A stretch of DNA of 64,000 nt from Turritopsis dohrnii (lineage: Eukaryota > Cnidaria > Hydrozoa > Anthoathecata > Oceaniidae), in the NCBI GenBank assembly GCA_027922465.2, contig BQMF02000068.1, positions 1,054,001 through 1,118,000 of the forward strand, given 5' to 3'. Every line of letters begins with the position of its first letter. The first letter of the stretch is position 1. The notes beneath the pieces are model-generated. The model made no database searches and was not told where the DNA came from. It saw only the letters and a list, made by a program, of their open reading frames with translations. Of this stretch, positions 42,924 through 54,041 are shown piece by piece. Position numbers and translations under genes: made by a program.

Positions 42924-45419
42924 CTCAAACTTAATCAAAATATTGATAATACTTAGATAAAATATATATTTTATTTATTTACAGCTGTTAATTTCCACAC
43001 CTTTGATGAAAATGGAAAATTTTCTTTTCTTTCATATTAAATTTTAAAAATTAAGTACAACAACAACAAAAATTTTGTTACTGAGTTTTGCAGTGCACTA
43101 AATTCACTAGATAAGTTCTGGAAATCACTGGAAATTCAAGGAATATTTGCTGTTGTTGCTGCAGCACCAGCCTTAATCTTAAATCAGTGATAATCTTAAA
43201 TCAGCCAAAAGTTGTTTATTGGCTGGTATTTCCATATCTTCCCTTTCTGCCCAGCCATATAAATCTATATCTATAGCTATATAAATTTGTCATTAAATTT
43301 CTACTTATAATTATTACTTTCAGGATATTGCATACTAGGATTTTCTTTTTTGTTTGATTTATTTAAGTTTGTTTCAATATTGTCATGGTATGATTAGGAT
43401 TTCTGTATCATTATTATTTGAAACCTTTTTCTTTTAGGTAATTATTAAAAAGTATACAAACCATTGAAGAAATAAAACTCATGGTTTTAAATCATGAAGT
43501 TGGTGGTTTGGGGAGGAACAGATTACATTCATTTCATCGATTCATTAATTATTGCTGTTTAATGTAACTTTGGATTAAAAGAGATAGAGTTGGAGGTATG
43601 GATTTGATTTTAAATCATATTTTGTAATCTTGTAAACCCAATATATAGTTGGATGTTGTATTCTTGGGTGTACAATTTTGCATTTATTTAGTTAAGATGT
43701 GTTTTACGTAAGATATTCATTTTGTGTTTCATGCCTCCCAGGTAGAAAGTTATTTTTAAAAAAACTTCGATGTTGCTGTAGCTGAAACAAGTGTATTCAA
43801 GCAAGCAGAGGGTGAGAGCGACATTCAGTTTTATATGTAATTGTGTCCAAAACAGAGAAGCTTATGTCGTTATTTGACACCATAGCTAACTGCTCTAGGT
43901 ATTATGTGCCGTAGTTATAATAGTAAATCGCGCTTTTGGTGTTTGGATGATTGAAGCAGTATTTCAAATTTAAGTTCTAACTCGGTCTACTATTGCAAGC
44001 TTCCTATTTTAATGTGGTGAGAATAGAAGCCTGACGATTATGCATCTTCTTACCGTTATAGCTAAATTATATTTATTTCAAATAGTTATAAATTTCCTTT
44101 CTAATCCTCAGCTGTTCTCTTCATCTTTATTATTCAGAAAATGCTTTTAGACAGTCAATTTATCATAAATAAATCAAATATCTCAATTACAGTTGTCAAA
44201 ATGTCAAAAACCATTACCACAACATTAATTTTGCTGCTGAGGTGAGAGCCCACCTTTTACGAATCAAGATCTTTTCCTTTTTATACATATTTGAAGAAAA
44301 ATGTCATATAGTTTATTTGAAAAATACGGGTATTTTTCAAGAAGAAACGCATAATTTCTCAAAATACACTGACACTATTTAATTGATTTTTTGAAGGGCT
44401 TTTGAGTAATATCAGAAGTGGGGGCATTTCTTATCTTTTATATGTATAACAGCTAGAATTCATGTGACAGAAAAGAATCTGTTTATTCCTGACGAGAACG
44501 ACTTAACGCAAGCGGCTACGGAGGAGTTAGTATTGATATTTTGTAATTCTTTATTATTGCTTAAAGACCAGTTCTAGTTCTATTTGTATACTTTGCATAT
44601 TTGCCGCTGACTTGCGGCCTTTTAAGGCTGCTTTATTTATGAATAAATCTTCAAGGTGTAATGAAGATCCGCAATCAGAAGGAAACAAAAACCTCTTGGA
44701 GAAGCCTGTAAGAACTTTCATTCTCTTTTAACAGTGAACAATCTTATATTGTCAATCATGCTATGGACTTGGTGATTTATGTAGGGTACATTCCGATAAG
44801 TTTTTAAAAACTTTTATACTTTACATTTGTAATGTATTTAGATGATCCTGGGATAGGAGATCATGCTTTCCTGCACTACTACTCTTTTTAGTTGTTGCAG
44901 AAGATTGTATCACGTCAGACGATGTTTAACCCGTTCATGCCCAAACAGACGATCCAGAGCGGTTTTGGTTATTTTTCTTTATAGTTATAGTTACTTTTAT
45001 GCTATTCTGTTTTGTCTTAATCAGAACTCAAGCAAAAAATTATAAATTTGATAGTAAATACGAAAGCAGTTGTAGCATTATATGTTTTTTTCTTGTTCCG
45101 TTAATGTTTCTGTCCGTAAGTTTGAGCAGCTATCAATTCGTCTATCTTTTTGCATAATCCACATCGCTGCATCAGACGTGATTCGCAGTCCATTTATATG
45201 GTTGCGAATGATGAATTTAATGCTCATTATTTACAAACATTAACTGTATTATTTTGTGCAGCAATACTTGTGAGAACAGCAGTAACATTCAACTATTGAA
45301 AATGGCTCTCATATCTCCAGGTAAACCTTTCCAACACAATATATGCAAGGGAATAAAAGATGATAATGAAAGGTATAAACTACTTAGATCGTTTTTAGAG
45401 TTTTGTTAGTTACTTTTAT
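42924..45419. other. No gene firmly recognised; scattered exon-like pieces
   Basis: Exon-like open pieces bounded by AG and GT occur, e.g. near 44660 (RCNEDPQSEGNKNLLEKP then GTAAGA), 44893 (LLQKIVSRQTMFNPF) and 45262 (NTCENSSNIQLLKMALISP then GTAAAC). They could be upstream exons of the 45420-46100 candidate. Phases were not proven. Confidence 0.25.
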
Positions 45420-46120
45420 CAATGTTTTTGTTTGAAGATCCAAGAAAAAGATGAGGTTGTTGAAATTTGTAAAGAAACGGAAGTGGGAAATAAAATTTAG
45501 GTTCTATTGATGCCGTTCGAATGGAGTTCCAAAATCAGAAGAAAAGGTATTTAATATCATGACCATTTAAGGGCTGCACATACATCGGAGACAAAGTGGA
45601 TCGCCATTTTGCCTTATGTTCCTGAAAATGTCGTGAAATATTTCGAGTCACATCAAGTACGGTATTATAATCGTCTCACCAAAATATTTCAATCCGGTCC
45701 AACAATACCATTGCCCTGCAAGATTTGTCGCAAGTAAGTTGATTGAATGCAAAAGTTTTAATAAAAGTCTGTAATAGAAAGTGAATCATTTTGTCATAAT
45801 TATCATCCAAATTATATCTTTTTGAACAACCATAGATACTATGATCGTCCATCTACACATTTTCAGAAAGTGGATGGAATTGAGGCTAATCAGCTGAATA
45901 ACGTAATCTCCCCAGCACGAGCGATAAACGGAAATTTCCATCGATACCTGAAGACAAAGTTATTTAATAGAGAAATTCCATAGATGTTTTATACGTAGCT
46001 GAACCTTCGCTTGGCGGAAAAAGTCGTGGTTTGAGAAAAGTTACAAAATGTTGGATTTACACGGCCGATAGAGTTTTAATGAGATTCCAAAAACGTTTCT
46101 CCTGCGACTTCTTCTGCCCA
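45420..46120 (+). pseudogene. Degenerate spliced gene of unknown family
   Basis: Open text HTSETKWIAILPYVPENVVK to PCKICR ends AA|GTAAGT (45735). After a 100-nt intron ending CATAG it resumes as KYYDRPSTHFQKVDGIEANQ, then LNNVISPARAINGNFHRYLK. A TAG with a 1-nt shift near 45980 is followed by VLYVAEPSLGGKSRGLRKVT and KCWIYTADRVLMRFQKR. The phases agree across the intron, so it was a real spliced gene. The family is not recognised. It ends at the CCTTATCGG transposon. Confidence 0.45.
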
Positions 46121-46203
46121 GCTGAGATTAAACTTGAAAGGCTTTCTTTATCCTCTTCACGTGATTTCAGAGAAACAACAACACTGGAGTTGTTTTTTAA
46201 CTA

Positions 46204-47175
46204 CCTTATCGGCCAAAACTTAGTCGGCCTTAATTTTAGTCGGCCTTAGTTATTAGTCGGCCCTAATTTTAGTCACCTCGTCAAAATTTAGTCACTAAGG
46301 GCCGACTAATAATTAAGACCGACTAAAAATTTGGGCCATTTCTAAATTTACAATAATGCTTCATGACCCAAGTTGCACATCAATTGAAAGAGGGTAAAAA
46401 TCCTGCCGACATAAAAGTTTCTTCCAAGCTATCAGATTTAAAGCCACTACACGCTGGTTGGATTAAGAGTTTGTATGGTCACATGCAAGAAGAGAGTGAG
46501 TCCATCTGCAATGGATTTAAAGATGCTGGTGTTTTGGAGGCCATAAGTGACGCTCAGAAAATTTACGAGACTATTGAAAATCCGTTTCGATGAGATTGAA
46601 CTTTTGGTTTAAAATTATATGCTTACACATATTGTTGATATTTCTATTTAAGAACTTTGATGTTTAGATTTTGCATTATTGTAAGTGGTTTTATGAATGT
46701 TGCAAAAAACTATCAAACTTTTGAAACAAGTACCTTTTTGCCGTTGATTTTAGCTTTTAAGAATGTAATCTTTATGATTTTTCTAGTTTTGAAAATTGAA
46801 AGAAAAAGAAATGAATCTTTTTAAAGTTATTTTACTCTGTACCACTGTACCAAGCCCCGAAATATCTTTTTTAGTTTCTTATTTTCAAGATATTACGAAC
46901 AGGTCATTTTTTGGCGGAAATATAAACCATGAAATTATAAAAACCTTTATAAACTTAATTAGGCTCTATTCAATGATTATATATTCGCAAATTCTTTGTT
47001 AAAGTAATACAGATATGAAAAGTGGATTAAGGAAAGCTTAATTATAAACTTTTAATTTGGCCCAAATTTTTAGTCGGCCCAAATTTTAGTCGGCCTTAAT
47101 TATTAGTCGGCCCTAATTTTAGTCACCTCGTCAAAATTTAGTCACTTAGGGCCGACCAAGTTTTGGCCGATAAGG
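46204..47175 (+). mobile_element. CCTTATCGGCC DNA transposon with TAGTCGGCC arrays
   Basis: CCTTATCGGCCAAAACTT at the left and its reverse complement at the right are flanked by TA. Both ends carry four or five TTTTAGTCGGCCTTAAT-like units, and the arms match closely in order. Beyond the TA, TGTTTTTT occurs on both sides. The interior holds a small transposase-like remnant (46363-46593). Confidence 0.8.
46363..46593 (+). pseudogene. Transposon protein C-terminal remnant
   Basis: 76 codons: MTQVAHQLKEGKNPADIKVS, then LSDLKPLHAGWIKSLYGHM and a Glu-rich end. The LKPLHAxWxxxLYxHM pattern is seen at the C terminus of several uncharacterised transposon proteins. The rest of the protein is absent. 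Confidence 0.5.
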
Positions 47176-47381
47176 TATGTTTTTTGCATGTGTCAAATTT
47201 CTTACAACTTCTTCAACAATTCGCTTTTTGTGCGTACTAAAATTCCTTCTTAAGCTTTCTTTTATTTTTAATTTGGGTATTTCTTGAGAAAACTGATTCG
47301 GCTTCGAACTTGTAAGGCAAAAAGACATATCAAAATATTTTCAAAGTATATTCAAAACCCACGTAATAGATCAAAACTGAC

Positions 47382-48635
47382 TACTGATTTAGCCAAGCCG
47401 CAAAAAGTTGGATAGGTGTATTGATAGAGTTGAAACTAGTTGCCCTGAATGTCGTCTCACTCATAGGCAATTCATCCTGCTACGGTCAACCACAAAGCGC
47501 CTTTTCGTTTCATGCGTCCAACTAAGGATTAAGAAGACATTGATTTGGTGACATCCTTTTGACATGTTTGATCATACTCTTCCACAAAATAAAGGTCTTT
47601 TGGAAGTGCTATCTTTAAGACGGCATAATACTACTTAAAAATACGTTTGCTCAAAATATGAGGTTCTTTGTGTGAAATGTCAGTTCGTTTTGGATGCAAT
47701 ATCCCAATCATGACATGCACCGATCGTTTTCCAGATTGACTCTTATTAAGCAGACATTGATTGGTGACATCTTTTGACATGTTTGATCATACGCTTCCAC
47801 AAAATAAAGGCCTTTTGGAAGTGCTATCTTTAAGACGGCATAATACTACTTAAAAATACGTTTGCTCAAAATATGAGGTTCTTATGTGAAATGTCAGTTC
47901 GTTTTGGATGCAATATCCCAATCATGACATGTACTGATTTAGCCAAGCCGCAAAAACTTGGATAGGTGTATTGATAGAGTTGAAACTAGTTGCCCTGAAT
48001 GTCGTCTCACTCATAGGCAATTCATCCTGCTACGGTCAACCACAAAGCGCCTTTTCGTTTCATGCGTCCAACTAAGGATTAAGAAGACATTGATTTGGTG
48101 ACATCCTTTGACATGCTTGATCATACTCTTCCACAAAATAAAGGTCTTTTGGAAGTGCTATCTTTAAGACGGCATAATACTACTTAAAAATACGTTTGCT
48201 CAAAATATGAGGTTCTTTGTGTGAAATGTCAGTTCGTTTTGGATGCAATATCCCAATCATGACATGCACCGATCGTTTTCCAGATTGACTCTTATTAAGC
48301 AGACATTGATTTGGTGACATCTTTTGACATGCTTGATCATACGCTTCCACAAAATAAAGGTCTTTTGGAAGTGCTATCTTTAAGACGGCATAATACTACT
48401 TAAAAATACGTTTGCTCAAAATATGAGGTTCTTTGTGTGAAATGTCAGTTCGTTTTGGATGCAATATCCCAATCATGACATGCACCGATCGTTTTCCAGA
48501 TTGACTCTTATTAAGCAGACATTGATTTGGTGACATCTTTTGACATGTTTGATCATACGCTTCCACAAAATAAAGGCCTTTTGGAAGTGCTATCTTTAAG
48601 ACGGCATAATACTACTTAAAAATACATTTGTTCAA
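47382..48635. repeat. Composite satellite, order A-B-B-A-B-B-B
   Basis: B units begin AGACATTGATTTGGTGACAT at 47534, 47752, 48085, 48301 and 48517, with a monomer of 216-218 bp. A second module A of about 150 bp (TACTGATTTAGCCAAGCCGC, at 47382 and 47932) replaces about 35 bp of the junction before two of the B units. Units are about 98 percent identical, so the array is young. No ORF is conserved. Confidence 0.9.
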
Positions 48636-49827
48636 AATAATGTACCGTTTGTTGTCCAGAAAATATACCTATCTATCTAAAAAATCGCTTGCTCATCTTT
48701 TACGATTACGAGCTAGTTTAACCTTATTGATTTCTCATTATCTCGGCCCAAGCAAAAATTCCCATGGCTAGATTGTCAGCGAGCTCTTGCTATCATTTTC
48801 CCTACCAGCAGCTTAACTCGAAGAACGATCTACTTTAAGAATTCTTGTTAGGATTCAAATTCGGACTGTTTTTGACTATCTTCGGTAGGAAATAGCCTTG
48901 CGCAAAAGGTTGAGGAAAAGCAATTAATTAAATGTCAAATATGATGAGTAGTTGCTCATTCTTGTATCACTTTGTTCAGACTCTGTGGCTTCAAGGCTCT
49001 TCGTGTCGTCATTGTCAGTGTAATATAGGAAATCTGGATTTCTACTTTTGGTACTGGTAAGGATAGAGATGTGCTCTTCGGTGTTTCACTTCTGCATTCG
49101 AAAGTGTATTGTTTTCCTGTCCTGAGCGTCCATCGTTACGTTATGACCCATCATCTCTCATTTCATCTTGAATGTTCTACATGACTTAATAATTCCCATA
49201 TCATTGTAGCTTTTCCCTATTTTACATGTATTCGCACCATAAGAACACAAACACGACTGTGATCTGACGACCTCATCTACGTCTCGACCGCCTCACATGT
49301 ACACTCTGCCGCTTACTGCGACCTTTATAGCGAATCTGTTGTAAACGAGAGAGTCCAAGAGACTTGCCCAATCCATTATAAAATATCTTGTGCCATTTTT
49401 TCAATTTTGTTTAAAAATAATCCCCACAAAAACATCGACGGATAAGACACTTACTTAAGGAAATTCAACCCCGAAACAAGGTTTCTTGTCTTTTCGATAC
49501 ACATTCGACTGCTATGATGGATCATTAGAAACCATTAAACCAATATTTAAGAGGTGGGTAGTTATGACGGAGACAAAAATAACCAATAATAATCATTACG
49601 ATGTGATTTCTTCTTAATAAGAAAACATACAACTAACAACAGTACTCACCTCAAGCTTGGTTTAAAGTGGAAGAAGACTTCATCACTATCGTATATCAGG
49701 ATGGACAAGTACGTACATTTTATTGTAAATTGTTGCGATAGAATCATGAATGAAACATTAACATCGTAGGACGTCTCAGATGTTCAATACTAAAAGTAAC
49801 GAAATTCTCGATACCCGTTGCTACTCT
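48636..49827. other. No gene recognised
   Basis: Mixed-composition sequence 3' of the KDZ-like gene. It may contain that element's end, but I found no inverted-repeat partner. Confidence 0.4.
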
Positions 49828-52800
49828 TTAACCGTCCATACCTAAACCAGCAATTCTGCGGCGTTTCTCAAAACTATCTGCCCGTGAGATATTCCACTGA
49901 TGTATGAAATACTGCAAGAAAAACATGAAATGTGTTTGACTCATCAGCTTGACTGAAGACTTGATCCGTTGAATATAGGAGTTAAACTGCTCACAAACAG
50001 ATGTATTGCAATCTTCAAAACCGAGGATTGAGCTTGAACGGAAAGCGGAAGTACATTTGTGTGTAAAACCGTGAAAAACATCGTGATAGAATCGGGTATG
50101 TTGAAAGAAACCTGATTCACGGTTCTTCACGTATTCACTTAAACTGCATGCATGATCGTAAAAAACAACTGATGGTGGAATTTCAGCATGCGTATAAAGA
50201 GCTGCGCTGGCATCTTTACGTCCTTCACTGCCTGGAATGATGTGAAAGCCGTAACAATGCCCATGTAGTGGACAAAACCAGAAAAATACAAAGGTCATCC
50301 CACTTTGAGAAACCTGTGGGAAAACTTTAATGCATCTTTCTGAAGGTGTATCGTCAAAGCCAGCTGCTTTCTTTGACGCTCTTTCATTTTCCACGTCGAT
50401 GGTGAACTTTCTCATTGTTCTCAATTGTTGACCGTGAGATGTGAAGTAGAAGGCGCGTCCGTACTTTGCTGGGTTATATGTTCCAGTAATAGGAATCGCC
50501 GACTCAGATGGCGTATCAAAGGCATGCAAACCCTTCACAAATGAAGTGAGGTATAACAGCAAATCGATAACATCGGGTGCTGGTAGACCACCACCGGTTG
50601 GTCAGCGCAAGATATGGCATTGGTAACAAACTAAAATAAGTTCAGAAAATCTATTATCAATTCAAACATGATCATTATGTATTTTTCTTTATTATTTATG
50701 GAAATGATACTAACTTACAAGTTCATTTATATATGGTGGCTTTTCATCAGCGACAGTGTCAGTAAACTTAATTAAATCTTCTAACAGCCGAGTATGGCAG
50801 CATTTGAAGCATGAACTGGATTGAGCAGTACTAAAAACTTTACAACTGCAATTAAAGATATGTTGATTGCCGACCAATGATGAAGTGACATGAACGTACT
50901 GATAAGGCTGCAGATTAGGTGTAAAACAATTTATCAGTTGTCATAAATAGATTTAAATAAATAGATAAATAGATCAAACTCCTTACCAAAAAGTTTCCGT
51001 TTTCACAATCATAATCGTTCATTAAGATTTGTTGACGATCTCCATTTAACACTCTCCATTTGCAAGTACCTTTATTAAACAGTTCACCGCAAAAATATCT
51101 GCAATAAACGTTCAGATTGTGTTAAAACAGAAGAAATTAAAAAAGAGAAATAGCTTGAACAATCATTATTAATAACCAATCATCTTTGATTAAACCTACT
51201 CATCATATTAGGGAAAAGTCTCAATTTAAGAAAAAGTACCAAAAAATCCATTTTAGGCCATAGCCCAGTAGATATCATTCGAAAAAGCAAGTCAGCATGT
51301 TTACCTGAATAGTGTTTCCTTGTATTCTGAATGATAGATTTCTCCACTTCCAATATTCTGAGTAGCATCCACCAAACTACCTGCAGAATCGTCGCTGATA
51401 TGATCCTCATCAGTATTATCATTTTGGGACACAGAGGGAACTTCTATCACGCCAATTGTTGAAACTTCACTAGCAGTACCATTATTATTTTCAGCATTGT
51501 ATGGAATGACAGCTTCTGCAGTGATTTTACGTTTCGTAGCTTTCCGTCTTTTACAGGAATGATGCTGCTTGACTATTTGATATGGAATTTGGCAAGGGTG
51601 AGAATAAACAGCTTTAATAATTGAAAACACCAAAAGATTCGAATCTGCTCTGAAATTCACTGCTTGAATAATTCTATTACGTGGTGATCCAGGATAACGT
51701 GAACATGATGTGGAGAAACATTGCTCAAATTTTAAAGTTGAATTATTGTTTTCTTCATGCCAAACCCATTTATGATAATTTGGTACCAAAGAAATATATT
51801 TAAATTGTTGCTGGAGGGAAGATGGTGTGCTTAAAGAACACATCAGATTTAGAGGTTGTGTCAAGGATGGATTTAGACGATAATCAAGGAGCTGTTTTTC
51901 TAGATCACTCCATGGCTCTGGTAACGCAATGAATATCCTAAAATTTGAAAGTCTTGTTGTAAATCAATATGACAGAAAAGAAAACAATTTGCAAAATGAA
52001 AACAATTACTTTTTAGAAACATGGTTGTCTGCTTCAAAACTTTGATGCTTGTGAAGGATGAAAACTGCTGCTTTTAGAATCTTTAATGGTTCTTGACATT
52101 TAGTTATACCACTAAATGTACTGCGAATATTCCTTTTGTTTTTTGCAACATTTCTAATGTAAATCATTTCATGCGGATTACGTCCAGATGCTAAAATCAA
52201 TTTAGTTAAATAAATATGACAAATCACATTGTATCACTATTACAAAACTTACAAGTACTATAAGTTTACCTTTTCTTCGTGTAGAGAACAATGTGTCATC
52301 ACGTGCTTTCTTCATTTCAATGTCCTTTTCAGTATACACAGCCCAGGGTAAAAACTCTGCTAATGACTTTTCCATTTTTGCAATGAAAAAGCCATTTAAA
52401 TTCCCAAACTCAAAGTATCTAATGACTTTATGTGTTACATCATTCATAATAATCTCCATCAATACAGCATAAAATATGGATTCCACAGATCCAGATGATG
52501 CCAACGTCAGACATATATCTTCAGCAGCAAACATATCCTTGTTATCACCGAAAGATTTCAAAGTGATTTTTGTCAGTTCACATTCTAGGTGCATGGCATC
52601 ATGACAGTACATTATGTTATGAAAGATGTGATGTATATCCCCTATAATATGGAAACATGATGGTTTTAAAACTGTGTTATTGGCAAAATTCTAATTTGAA
52701 AAACACCCTTCCAAATATAAGATAAGCAATTGACAGAATAATGAAGAAAATGGCTTACCATCACCGAATGAGTTATTGTCTGTTAGCCTGAGATTTTCAT

Positions 52801-54041
52801 TCCTTTCCTGTATAAATATACACATCAGGAATAGTGAAAAAAAATTATTCAAAATGTGTAATTGACAACAACAGAACTTACAACTTTATCTTTAAATTTC
52901 AATGATCTGACACCTAGATAAATATTATATACATGTAAGTCCTATTATAACATATACATTCTAATTGTCATTAAACCAGTTTCACGGAATCAGTTATACA
53001 CCTTCTGAATTACTACCACTTTCATTTTCTATGTTTTCGTCATTAATCTAAATGAAGTTGTTTACATCAATCTCAATGTTCTCTGCAACAGTCAAGGAGT
53101 TTCCATCTAAAACTATAAGAAAATCACTTTATCATTTAGAAAAACACTGAAATATACCATTGAAATTATCATTCTTATTTGAATGGCTTTCTTCAGATAA
53201 AATTTGTAATGAATGGTGATAAAATTGTATTACATGCTTTTTTCTATAAGAACCAGTAAAATCTGACCTGAGGCTGGCTGTTCTTATTTTTTCAGCTTTT
53301 TTCAGCCTGAATTGTTCTTATTTTATTCTTAGCTTTAAGAACACAGTTTCAGATTTCAGCCTCATTTTGTTCTGATTTATGGAACTTCCAGTAAAACAGA
53401 AATAAATCTTTTTTAAAAACAACTGATAAAAACCATTCTTGCTGTTCGGTAATAACCCATGATGGCACCTTTATTGAAGGTGAAAAAAAAAACAACAATA
53501 AACTTCTAAACCATTTGTATACCAGTGGGAGAATTCACATCGTGAATTGTTCTTATTTTACAAGAAAATTCAGGCTCAGGCTGTTCCTAATTTTTGTGAC
53601 ATTGATTTGAGGCTTATTTTGTTCTTATTTTTTGGCCAAATCTGAGGCTTGTGTTCTTATAAAATAGTTCTTAAAAAATATTTTATAATAATTCTAAAAT
53701 TACTGAAAACCAATAATATATTTATGTGTCTTTCCTTTTTGGAATCATATGTGTGTGTAGTAGGTAATCTTATACTGATTCTCCCTTGAACAATTATTCT
53801 TAAAAAGTAGTAATACAAAAGGATCTCAACTGAGGAAAAGATCTTTTCGAAATTCATAACTTATCTGCAAATATTTATTTATTTATATAACATATTTATT
53901 CTTAATACTCTTTTATGAAGTTTCCCCCATCATAAATATCCCACTGGACAGAGTTTCTACTGAATCTAAAAATTGTTAATGCTTACCAAGAACATTATCA
54001 TCATTCACATTGAAGTCAATATTGCATTCATTTACACACTC
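49828..54041 (-). pseudogene. KDZ-like transposase gene, ten exons, SWIM-like zinc finger
   Basis: Exons on the minus strand: 54041-53987, 53112-53002, 52913-52882, 52807-52759, 52641-52270, 52190-52010, 51937-51305, 51098-50987, 50907-50719 and 50630-49828. Phases agree through the ninth. Exon 5 reads SFGDGDIHHIFHN (across the junction) and MYCHDAMHLECELTK. Exon 9 has FNCSCKVF...SCFKCCHTRL, a CxC...CxH SWIM-like finger. The last exon has GHCYGFHIIPGSEGRKDASA, VVFYDHACSLSEYVKNRESG and CEQFNSYIQRIKSSVKLMSQ, as in KDZ-type transposases. Lesions are a TAG in exon 2 (about 53040) and a TGA with a 1-nt frame offset at the start of the last exon (about 50600). The N terminus was not found. Confidence 0.75.
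53236..53665. mobile_element. TATAAGAAC/CTGAGGCT MITE, copy in the KDZ-like gene
   Basis: It runs from TTCTATAAGAACCAGTAAAA to GTGTTCTTATAAAATAG. It is an inverted relative of the 19405-19775 copy in FLII, in the intron between the first two exons of the KDZ-like gene. About 430 bp, non-coding. Confidence 0.75.
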
